A DNA stretch of 64,000 nt, taken from the NCBI GenBank assembly GCA_008973525.1, contig WACJ01000265.1, positions 1 through 64,000 on the forward strand, read 5' to 3'. This document shows, one piece after another, positions 23,640 through 34,500 of this stretch. This DNA is from Stenopsyche tienmushanensis (taxonomy: Eukaryota; Arthropoda; Insecta; Trichoptera; Stenopsychidae). Both the position numbers and the translations under genes were made by a program. Under the pieces are notes generated by a model, which saw nothing but the letters and a program-made list of their open reading frames with translations, was not told the DNA's origin and made no database searches. Position 1 is the first letter of the stretch. Each line of letters begins with the position of its first letter.

Positions 23640-25970
23640 AAGAAAAAAATACTTTTGCACTAAGGAATGAAAATATAAAATAGCATAATTAAAGTTTACA
23701 AAAACTCATTTGAAAAGTTTAAAACGTGGTTTTTATCTTCCAATTAGATCTATCGATGCTTAAATTTTTGGTCTTGATCTTTGATCCAGCATTAAGAAAT
23801 TGCCACATGAAAATCCTGTATTCTTGGGAAGATATCCCATGGATTTATATTCTAAACAAGTTGAAATAATTTTTTTCTATAGATCGTATAGTAAAACTCA
23901 TTGAATTTGACCGTTATCTTTCAATGTGCTTATGCAACGTATTTAAAGTGATCTGATACCTGCACTTATTGTCTGACAATCTCGATAAAAATACTTAAAA
24001 ACATATGGCTTTCACGTAAAACATTGTTTTGTAATAAGCACAAAAAATTGCCAAGCATTTTTATATTATTAGGGCAATGCATAAGATCTTAGTTCCTTAT
24101 TTTCATCGCTGTATTTCGGTAACATCCTCGTCTTTCTACTGGTTTTCTGTTTCTTTTTTGGCGAAGAATGGAGCTAAGTAAATCTTCGCTAAAGCTCATC
24201 TTCGTCATTGTGTGTTTAATTTTGGCAAGCTCACATCAGAGGCGAAACAATGGATTTGCAAAGCCTACGGGAAGATTGGTTTATGTAACTTAAAATAAGA
24301 TGTATTCGAGTTGAAAGATACATATTGGGAGCTTTGAGGTAGATTTGAGGTGACTGGGTTCCGTATCGAATTTCAGATTTAAATCATTTTTTCGACGATC
24401 ACCAAAGAAAAATATCATAGATAGATCCTGATTAATCAATAATGCTCATTCCTAAAGGCTCGTGCTAAAAGTGTTTATATAGGATGTTTTGCATATGGAC
24501 GGAGATTTAAAGGTGAAATTTTGGGTATTTCGACAACCCTGATATTTAGGATATAGGGCCTGTTTTGTATGCGTAAAAGTAATGATAGTATTGTGTAATA
24601 TATAACTCAGGTTATATTCTGGACATATTGGATGAACTCTAGGCCAAATTATGATTCTCTCATATAATTAAAATCTCACCTCGTATTCAATGAATAAGTT
24701 TTTTACTTCTTTGGGCCCCTTCTTTCTTTGGTCAATGCTTCAAAAATCTAGAGCTTACGTATGATATGACCCTAATATGTAACATTTCTTTGCTACATTG
24801 TTTCAGCTTCAAACGCACACATTCGTCTTCGAATGTTTGTCCAAGCTATCATAATATTTAAAATTGGCTGCGGCATGCTTCCACCTCGAGCCGTCTGTCG
24901 CCTTTGTTATTGCCCGTTGTTTGTTTTGCTAAAGACGTCCCGGCAGCGGATCGCACATGTCAGGGAAGACATGGAAGAAAGCAGATTCGACATTGTTTTT
25001 GCAAGTTGGGTCCGTGAATTATTGGTTGCAAATGGTCGCGCCCATTTGGCCGTCAGCAGCATCCAGTCGGAGTAATTGGTGATTAGTTGTCTCCAGTGTC
25101 GGCTGTCGACTGACGACGATTATATGATATGTTCACACCATATTAAACTTAACATATGGACTGCTGTCGGAATACTGGCAGTGTGCGTCGAGACGCCCAG
25201 CTTTATTTCTCATCGAGGATTTCCTCGAATCGGCTGAATAACGTGCTCTAAAGATATGAGACAGTCTGCAGCTGAAGTGCTGCTATTGTCGATTATGGTT
25301 TATCCTCACGACTATTTTTTATACACAATGTATGACTTAGAATGACCAAGCGTTGACATAGTGTGCTAGTTGGTGGACTTGATGATATCGATTTTAAGGC
25401 GAAAAAAGTGTATAATTAATAATAAAATCAATGCAAATGATTGACAATCTCCAGCGAATAGATTTTGAGAGCTTAATTTGAAATGAAATTTTTACTCATT
25501 CCAGTTCGTTCATCTGAAAAAAACGATTTTCTTGTTGACGCATTAAAAATAATATGTTGTTGCATGGGCCAAAATATGACGACGTGTACAGTTTGATATT
25601 ATATGGTATTCTAATGACCTTACAGTACGGTCTCCGCGGCCGAATCAAGCGACAGGCGGGGACTGTCGTAGCGGCGAAGGCAACGAAATGGGGCTCATAT
25701 TCAAAATTTTGCTAAATTATGAAAAACATTTAATAATTATAAATTTCAATGATTTTGACATAATTTTGGTTCTCATATCCTTCCTGTCTTTTATTAATAG
25801 CACTGATTTTTTTAAATGTTCCCAAAATATCTATTTAATTACTTATACAATTACAATTATCAATTTCAAGGATATCGTTGGATTTATCACTTTGAATTCT
25901 ATCACGCTGCTACACGCACCACAGATTACAATCACTGTTATATTTTTGTATCTATATATCAAATAAGCCC
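23640..25970. other. No confident gene; one exon-like frame at 24807
   Basis: Mostly AT-rich without features. A GC-richer island spans about 24870-25080 and is described in the next entry. A second short GC-rich patch at 25630-25680 is unexplained. Confidence 0.35.
24807..25075 (+). CDS. Possible terminal coding exon, unrecognised
   Basis: An acceptor-like TTTGCTACATTGTTTCAG precedes an open frame that runs about 89 codons to a TAA at 25073-25075. Base composition is much closer to 50% GC than its surroundings, as coding exons in this window tend to be. The peptide has a Cys-rich patch (VCRLCYCPLF) and an acidic segment (VREDMEESRFD), but I recognise no family. It may equally be decayed mobile DNA. 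Confidence 0.25.
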
Positions 25971-25974
25971 TTTT

Positions 25975-26230
25975 AAAAGTATAGAATGCGGAAGGACATC
26001 CTTCCCACAGCCAGATCTTTTTCTCTTGTCTCGTGTTCAATAAAAAGTTATCTAAGATGAGAGAGTCTTTCTGTTCGACCCTCACTCACCTTCTCTTCCA
26101 TCCGGCGAAATAGCGGCCCGAAAGCAGAACGAACCCACGCGGCCGTCCCGATGAGCACGCGGGAGCGGGGCGCCGTCCGTGGACTCGGTCTCGAGAGCGC
26201 CCCCACTCCTACGCTTCACTGGTGTCAGAA
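25975..26230 (+). mobile_element. LTR copy with truncated tRNA-Leu primer-binding site
   Basis: Starting near GAATGCGGAAGGACATCC, it shares the AAGGACxxCCTxCC.CAGCC, AATAAA and GCGGCCCGA blocks with the 20.3-kb LTR, but in the opposite orientation. It ends ..CTTCA followed by C and TGGTGTCAGAA, the first 11 bases of the same primer-binding site, after which the match stops. A true solo LTR would lack the primer-binding site, so this is a 5' LTR whose interior was lost. Confidence 0.6.
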
Positions 26231-26594
26231 TGCATTATTTTCATTATTTGTCTTCTTGACAATGGAGAGCTCATATAATTTAACGTTTCGATGACTCGAT
26301 TATACTTTTAACACAAAAGTGTAGTTAAAAATTGTTATAGATTCTAAATATGTAGATCGACAATTGAGTATTGCAGAACATAAGTTGTAGCCCTGTCCTC
26401 GAGCAGATAGTAATGCTTGATATTGGATGTTCGTAAAAGTGTAATTGGTAAAATCATAATTTTAGCTATTTTGGTCTCAGCTTATGTCTCACCCGTTTGA
26501 GATATCGATTTTGTTCTAACGTATATGAAACTATTACACCCGCATACCATGTCAAGTATACAATTTATGATTATTTCGACGTCTATATATCAAG

Positions 26595-27110
26595 GGTCGT
26601 AACAAGGGCGTAACTGGGCTTGAGGCGCAAAACGTAGAATACCGACCCGGTTGAGTGTTGCACATGCTTTTTATTTGATTCGACCATTTTACTTTATATG
26701 AACCAACGCTGAATGACTCTGTCTGTTTTTATGATATATACTAAGTTTTCCCGCAATAAAATAAAGACTGTTTTCGACCAATTGTAAAATTTAAACAACC
26801 CACCCGGATCGGTCTACTTTAGGCAACTTCGTTTCATAATAAGAGTTTGTAATCGTTCTGTAGACATGTGCAGGTATGGCATCCGATCGCGAGGCACTCA
26901 TTCGCCGTATTAGCGGTCCGAAAAACGGACCGATTGGACATACATACCTTGCGGCCGCTCTATACTCTTTTAGGGCTTTTTGCGGCATTTTATATGATCT
27001 GTACAATTACGGAAGCGATGTAATGTCTAGACACTTTCTATTATAGTATTTTTTTTTTAAACACTAACCGCCATCTGTACGTTAAGTCGAGTACTTTTGG
27101 GACAATCTTT
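26595..27110 (+). repeat. Dispersed GGTCCG repeat, most complete forward copy
   Basis: Ordered blocks are: GGTCGTAACAAGGGCGTAAC; GGCGCAAAACGTAGAATACC; an ATGCTTTTTATTTGATTCGACC block; CATCCGATCGCGAGGCACTC; the imperfect palindrome GGTCCGAAAAACGGACC (26914-26930); TTTTAGGGCTTTTTGCGGCA; and finally ACCGCCATCTGTACGTTAAG. Other copies are at 46985-47330 (reverse), 50549-51450 and 60895-61262 (reverse). There is no long frame and no class could be assigned. A 71-codon minus frame inside is incidental. Confidence 0.65.
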
Positions 27111-27112
27111 GT

Positions 27113-29614
27113 GTATTATTTTAAAACATACATTATAATAGTATTTAATATATTGCAATATATTTTTTAGCGAAGAATTTATCAAAAATCTTATATACAT
27201 ACATCGACGCACAATGCTTCTGAATAACATATGTTCACTCATTGCTGATATCAAAGAAAAATGACTATTTTTAAAGGCAAGTATATTCAACTCGCATCTA
27301 AATTTATCCAAGCAATACAAGCTAAAATTGTGATCTTGTAAAAATGCTCGAATTACGAACATTCCCGGCGATATTACCAAATTCGTTTTTAATATAACAG
27401 TCGGCATGGAAGACTGGGAATGAATTATGGTATTCGCTCTCTTCTGGACCAAGAAGCTGAAGTTATGAAACCGATTCGCAAAATATTTCAGGCTCGTCGT
27501 AGCATGCACCATAAATCACTGCGAGTGACTGTGAAATAGTCGCTGACATCTGTGTTGCCTTTGTGCGATCATTTATAATTGTTACCCTACCATCAGCTCA
27601 TGAGATTCGACTGAGCGTGACTTTCTTTAACTCGACACGAAGAATATCCTTCAGCTATTCACATTCGCCTCATATTTTCAGCCATGTCGACGTTAATGGC
27701 ATCATAACTCTAATTTATTTATCTCATTTTCCTCCCCATTAATTTATGATTATTAAGTATATAAACCATAACCTGATTGCATTTATTATTATTAAATATA
27801 TAAACCATAACATGACTGCATTTAAATATATTTTAATTTATAAAAATATTTAATATAATCGCTTTCAATATAAAGCACTGCCATCTATTAATTAATTTGA
27901 AAATATTTATAAATTTATGTCACTGACGAATGAAAATTTAAAGGATTTATTATTTTTCTCTTTAACAAAAAATATGTAATTTTTAAATAAATATTTTATA
28001 AATTATCCATTTATAAAAAAATAGTCGATAAATAATTTTATTTGCTTTTATTTTAACTTTATTAAAATTATGATAATATAAGAGGTACCGGAAAAGATAA
28101 TCGTTTTTTAAACGAAAAATTGTATCGCTCATAATATTGTTATTTTTAATACATATATCATTACGAAATGTAATTTCCATCGTTCGTTCAATGCCTGTGC
28201 CATAAAACATTATGGAGTTTGAACAAAAATATTATAGTATGGTCAAGTGGGAGTGGTGGGAGCCACGTATGTCAGTGCGCGAGTGATGACATTCTTCACC
28301 ATGGAAGTCCTAAGTCCTGAACATGTGATTTGCAGAGAAATAATTAAACATATTTTTACTTTGTATAATATTGTGTATAGCTTAAACTACAATTAAGAAA
28401 AAATATTGGAAAATAAAAAAAAACAGTGAGCAATCGAAAAAAAGTTTATGTTTTTACCAACATTTTTTGTAGTTTTTTATTCATTAAATAAAGACTTTTA
28501 AATATTTTTTGACAATTGTAGTCTATACGATGAAGGCGTTTATTATACACGTGCCTGACAAATTTCATAAAGAATACTCATCTAAGGAGTGTGGGAGCAC
28601 TTCCATGAGCTTGGAAAAAGTAGTTTCGAGAAAAACATTGGTTCTTTCCGATACACGAAGAAAACAAAAAGATTTTTTTGAACCAACAAGGTAGAAACGT
28701 TCCTAAATAGATTTAACTAGTACCAACAAACCAGCAACTCTAGCTTTGTGTAAACAGAGCTATCTTTGTTTATATTATATCATATTAAATACAGATTTTT
28801 CCCAACATATGATGCAAAAGGATTTTTTACTGGATAGGTAAAAATGCAGGTCCACCTGAAAAATATTATATGGATCGAAAAGATTAAAATTTCCTTACGG
28901 TACTTGAAGAAAAATGTGATTTCTCATATAAATTCTATGAAAAAAAATCTGGATCTGATCAGACCACTCGCATTGACTCTGGATGTATAAATAGAAATAT
29001 TATGTTTACTCAAAACACAAGGATCCCGATTTTTTTCTTTTAACTCTAAATTCTGTTAAACCCTTTAATTAACAAAGTCAGGAAGATTTGGTAAGATCTA
29101 TACATAGCTACTATTAAAAAAACTTGATAGAAGGGTTGCAAAATGAATGATGTTTTTGCAGTGCCACCAAACAGACGGAGGTGGTGGATGGAGAAGGTGG
29201 TGGGAGGATTAGTCACTGTTGCTGATCAGCTGTATCTCGGGAGAACTCTCAACAGAATCACTCTCGCAATCACTGACTTTTACTTTTTTAGATGATTTTG
29301 GCTCACTTTATTCACTATCTTTAACTTTTTTCTTAAAGAATTTTTCAAAATTTTGCTAAAATGAGCCATAGCAACCCTAGAATAGCCCTAATAGCTGCTG
29401 CTTTATCTGGACAATTTTCTTCCAAAAATGTTTGTAACTTTAACCGCATGAAGTATGAGCTCTAATATTTGCTATCGACAGTTTCTTTTTCTCCCTCTCT
29501 TCTTCCTTTGCTCCTGACAGAGCTTCTTTTAGTTGACGGTGTTATTGTTCATGCAACTCCTTCAAATCGTCGACGTTGAGGTCCTCGATATGTTTTGCAA
29601 CGAGTTCTTCGATG
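27113..29614. other. No gene seen; very AT-rich
   Basis: A 151-codon minus-strand frame (27057-27512) is the longest here. It begins in unique DNA and runs into the 3' end of the dispersed repeat, has no recognised motif, and is not supported as a gene. 27700-28520 is extremely AT-rich with short direct repeats (ATATAAACCATAAC at 27757 and 27796). At 29160-29215 there is a purine-rich GGTGGTGG patch. Confidence 0.4.
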
Positions 29615-30105
29615 TTAACCTGTTGAGGAGCGAGCAAATTTAAAATCGATGAAGTCGTTGATGTCATAATCGCTTTACGCCGATTACTTTCTGTCAGCTC
29701 CTAATCGGCGTAAGACAATCTTCAATTGTAAATGAACACTTGATAGTGAATACAAGACCACGTCATTTCTTCACATAAACAATGCACAAAAAATCGATTA
29801 ATTTGCTCCTCCTTTAGAAGGAAAGGATAATTGAACAAAGACTCATTCAACACGCAGAGAAGAACGGCAAGCAGTTAAATAAACAAACACTTTCGATAAC
29901 ACACAATATTCGGTCGTTTCTTTGCGTAAACAAATAACACACTTGAAATGGAAATCATTATAAGTCGATAAATTTGGGCTTAATCATCTATACAATCATG
30001 CGATGCATGTGAGGAAGCTATCCGTCTCAGTCTCCCGAACTGTGCTAAGTTCTCTCTTTCTCTGTCTGTCTCCGAGCTTCAATATGCAAGAGTGCTCTTT
30101 TTGGG
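29615..30105 (+). mobile_element. TTAA-type MITE, subfamily B, right end lost
   Basis: It begins with TTAACCTGTTGAGGAGCGAG, carries the subfamily B interior with a perfect 12-bp inverted repeat (29675-29686 and 29702-29713, TTACGCCGATTA), and continues to AGAGTGCTCTTTTTGGGAC. The closing TTAA is missing, and a Tigger-like fragment starts right after it. A segment shared with 62460 (GCACAAAAA..CATTCAACACGCAGA) is present in the middle. Confidence 0.65.
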
Positions 30106-30109
30106 ACAA

Positions 30110-30760
30110 GAGAATTCTGACATACATGTATGTCGAAGCTCCTCAACAGCTTAAATTCTTTTACCTCGAGGCCTAGAGATTTGCGCAGGGACACAATTTC
30201 TTCATCAGGCTCCTTTTCACTCGCAAACCCCTCGAAATCTCGTTTTAAAACCACCTCAGGCCACAACTTTCTTTCTCTTCGTATACAATTTCTAGAATTT
30301 TGAAATAGCTTGCTGATCTGCATGCAGGATGGGAGTTGTATTGAGTGGAAGGAAGACAATTTTTATAAAACTAAACTCCTTTAAAATATTATCCTGAACT
30401 CTTGCTGTGTGCAGGAAATTATCCATAATTAGCATGGCTTTCAGAGAAATATCCAGTAGGTATTTTTTTTCATATCAGGACCAACAGCTATTCTTCGGTC
30501 CATGCCCTGCTGTTTGATTTCCACATAACAGGTAACCTATCCTTTCGCACTTTGCACCTCTTGAATTCTCGCGGGTTCTCCGAAGAGTAAATAAGAAGAG
30601 GCTTTATCTTGTCGCCACTCGCATTCGCACAAAAAAGGAGTGTCAGACGATCTTTCATCGGTTTATGATCTGGTAACTTGGTCCAACCGGTCCAAGTTAC
30701 CGAACCGACGAAACTCACAATACTTCAATCAATTTCACGCGCTACAACTTTAGCCACGTG
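30110..30760 (-). pseudogene. Tigger/pogo-type DDE transposase remnant
   Basis: On the minus strand, 30720-30488 encodes a frame with KDRLTLLFCANASGDKIKPL and SENPREFK, which is the Tigger/jerky-type DDE core, followed by LPVMWKSNSRAW. The second part (30359-30045) has KLWPEVVLKRDFEGF and EEIVSLRKSLGLEV, which match the Tigger C-terminal region. The two parts are separated by frame-disrupting changes. The helix-turn-helix DNA-binding region and terminal repeats were not found. It lies upstream of Patl1 in antisense. Confidence 0.75.
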
Positions 30761-30764
30761 TATC

Positions 30765-31538
30765 GAAGCCCTAGCCATCTTGTATCGAAAGTAGACGACA
30801 TTTTTTTGACAATAGTTAACGTAAACTACTTGTAGAAAAAAAATCAGCTTTATAGATGTTAATTTAATATATTATAATAATTTTTGTTATTGCAGCCGTT
30901 ACCACCATTGCAATCTTGCAATATAATCCATTCATTCATCAGAATGCTTTTATCCCAGGAGCGTTTTTTATTTTATTTTGTTTTTACATTTTTTAGATAA
31001 ACATACAGCTAGTGCTGTTGCTATTACGAATAATGAACTATGTCAGGAATACTATAATATTCGAAGTACAATTAGGTTGGTAAAGTATATTAGTTAAATT
31101 AGGGTTTGCGTTCCAAAAAAATATCGAAGATAGTTTATATCAGTATGTACTTTATTTTTTAAAGTCGAGATCCGTTGTGGGTTTCCATCATCAGAGAACT
31201 TTGGAGTATTTCTAACCTTCAGAAATTCGGTAGTAAGCGATTTCAAATCTAAATTAAATTTATGAGCAATTTCGTTAATTAAATGGCGTGTTATTATTTT
31301 TAACGGTATTATTAATTTATTTAAGTGATATTTATTGCTTTGGAAGTGTCCAATTAATAAAATTTTAATCGATGGTCCATTATGCTATAGCCGTTTATGG
31401 AAAATCCAGACTCATGTTTGTTTATGGTTAGATGGTCGCTAAAGTGAGCGTTTTGTCCTCGTGCCGTGGATGTGTGGTGTTGTGTGAGGCTGCCCGGGCT
31501 GATGTCGTGAGTTGTCATGTCAGCCGCGGGACGTTCAG
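30765..31538 (+). promoter_or_regulatory. Patl1 upstream region and 5' UTR
   Basis: No other gene lies between the Tigger remnant and the Patl1 start codon. The last 100 bases (31440-31538) are GC-richer than the AT-rich DNA before them, as expected for a 5' UTR. The sequence just before ATG is GACGTTCAG. I see no clear TATA box at a fitting distance, so the promoter is placed only by position. Confidence 0.4.
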
Positions 31539-34500
31539 ATGGCGGACTCTTTTTTTGGCTTCAACACGGTAAGTGTCATGTTCTCGCTGGTCTCCGAAAC
31601 CCTCGGAACTCTTCGACCGCTTTGTGCGCATTTGCCTCATGTCTTCACCGCGCCGGTCGTTCACTCGCCGTTAAACGATTCCATCCATTTCGAATCCTCG
31701 ACTAACTGAAATACGAACGTCCTGCAACGCTTCGATTCTATTCAACCATGTAATACTATGGATATTTAATGACTGTGAAGTAAAAGTCATTAGAATATCT
31801 TTTTGAATGAGGTATGTAATAAATATTGTTTTCACCAATCCAAAACCATTTTCATACATGAATTTAATATTTTCATCGAAATGATTTATCATCTTTATGC
31901 ATAAAATACCCGTTTATATCCGTTTATGAATTCTTAATATCAATTATATTATTAAATGACATCAATCTTGAACATTCTTAAAATTCGCACATAACCTATA
32001 TCATTGGCTAAAAATATTGCCATGCACTTATGAATATATTGACCCGAGTGTGCTGCCAAACAATTAACATGCGGTCAAATGAAAAATATAACGGAAGAAT
32101 ATAAATAATGAGTCATATTTACCTGTTTGAAGCGCGCCAACATCGCTGCTTTAATTGCAGTCCAAGGCTTGAAAGAAGACGTGCGCTATAATTTTTTTGC
32201 AAATTCTAAAATACCGTGTAACAATTTGCGTAAACGTTCAATGATATTGCAAGCGAAAAACCCGTCATTGCAAATTCCGATGGCAAAATCTGCGATGATG
32301 TCATGAAACACATTTTAAACGAGTATCCATTAAAACATATCACCAATAAACACGTATTACGTTAAATATAGTGTATTTTCTCTGATAGTGAACATTCGAT
32401 AATGGCACCAAAAATATTGATTGTTTTTGTATTCGCGCGAGCATAACATTAACGGAATATAAAGATGTCTTCGAATTATTGGATTATCGAGGGTAATCAT
32501 TATCAAATGAAATGCAATAGGCTACGTTGGGCGATACTAGAGATTCCTCCATAAAGATCTTATCTGATATCTGAAAACTGAAATACAATCACATGAATAT
32601 TTTATCCGAAAATGACTGACAATAGAAGATATTGCACACATTTAAAACGCATCGGAAGAACGAATAGGATGGGCGTTATGAGATATGATGAATATGGCGC
32701 ACCTTTACCGAAGACAACGAAACGTGTGCCGCCTTCTTGACAACCCAATTTAACCGGATTTACTATAAATAAAAGGTTATTTTGTGCAAATGGTGGGGTA
32801 TATTTATTTTATGCCGTTTGTAGTGCCCATTGTGATTTTTTCAAGTTCGAATATGAAACAATTTGTGCATTTTTTGACCTTGCGAAAATTGGAAAACCGA
32901 TTAGAACTGATCGTGCTCGGAGAAGGTTTCGAATCCAATTAAACGCGATTAAAACGAATTTTTATCACACGTTAAAGGTCACATTTGTGACACACCGACT
33001 CTCCAATCGCATTTTTTTAATGTAGTAACTCTGCAGGATGCTCATTAACGTCGGAATCTCAAATTTAATTAAATCGTATTGTTAATTTTTACTATTGTGT
33101 GTAAATCTTTCATTTGAGCGCCCCAATTATTAAGTATTTAAGGTTAGGTTGGATAATAAAATGTAAAACCGTTGTCGTTAATGTTGAAGATTTAAAAATC
33201 ATAGTGGAATCTCCATATATGACACGTCTATTTCTCGTCATCCCGTTTCAATGTGAAAAAGTGGATAAGTGGGTGCCGTACGAATTGTCAAAAAGCCAAG
33301 AACCGACACGCTTGGACGCTTCTTCATTGATGATTCGTAACTCGTAATGAAAAATGGATTTTATACGACGACATTAAAAGATCTGGGCAGTGATTGAATG
33401 CCGGCGAATCTCCAAGACATTTGCCAATGCATCAAATAAGGGCATAATACATTATCCCTTCTTAAAACCACGGGATGTGATTGCGGCTATATCAGAAACT
33501 ACAAATGCCACCGACAACGCTTGTCGCTATTGTCGTCTGTCCTGAGCCTCCTCCATCCAATTGCATATGCCCAAATGTGTGGTGTCTTTTTCTATTTGAC
33601 TAGCAGACGTCTTCCGGCTGTTCTACTGCCACTCAGGTAACTCAGTGTGATGGAATCCGTACCACATGACTTGCCGTCGGTTCGGACAAAGCTAGTGAAA
33701 GTCGCCTCGCCGTACATTACGTCCATACGCCGTACCCACGATCGGACCTCATGTTTCAGAATCTGAAGTATTTCATTATACATCCATCCTCACGGAGACG
33801 TGAGGATGGATCCTAGATATTTAAAATCCTGGACTCTTTCAATTTTTGTTATTGACACTCACGGAGGTACAACCTCCAGTATTCACTCTCGAAACCGTCA
33901 TTAATTTAGTCTTCTCATAATTGATTGACATACCAAAGGTAACAGCAGCTCCGTCGATAGACGTAAGCGCCGCAAAAGCTTCTGACTTCGATTTTGTCAC
34001 GACGTTGATGTTATTCGTAAAGGCTAAATATATTATAACCTTATTGCATGTCTCAATTTGCCACCATTCCTCATGCTTTCAACGCAATATTAAAGAGAAT
34101 CAGAGAGAGGGCATCCCCCTGTGTAACTCCCATCGTCACCTCGAAAGGCTCCGACAGGGCGCCGTTGGAACGTACATGCACATTCTTGACAGCCTCACCA
34201 ACTTACCCATGATTCCCATCTCCAACTTGGTCCTCGAATGTTTTTCCCGATGGGGCATATTACGGCCGTCTTCCGCTCAGAAGACATGACCATATAACTT
34301 CATGAGCGCCCATTTTAAGAACTCCGCTGGGATACCGTCCATCCCTGCGACCTTTCCTCCCTGAAGACTCCATAAGCAGGTTTCAAATTCACTCAAAGTC
34401 GGAGTGATTCTCCTTGGACCACTGACTTGCTGCCGAGAAGATTTTTAAAATATCTTCTCCAACAACCGAGTCGTATACTTGTGACTCGTCTAGCTCGCCT

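Noticed and set aside
27057..27512. 151-codon minus-strand frame
   Set aside because: No motif, AT-driven composition, and its end lies in the dispersed repeat also seen near 51400. Not supported as a gene.
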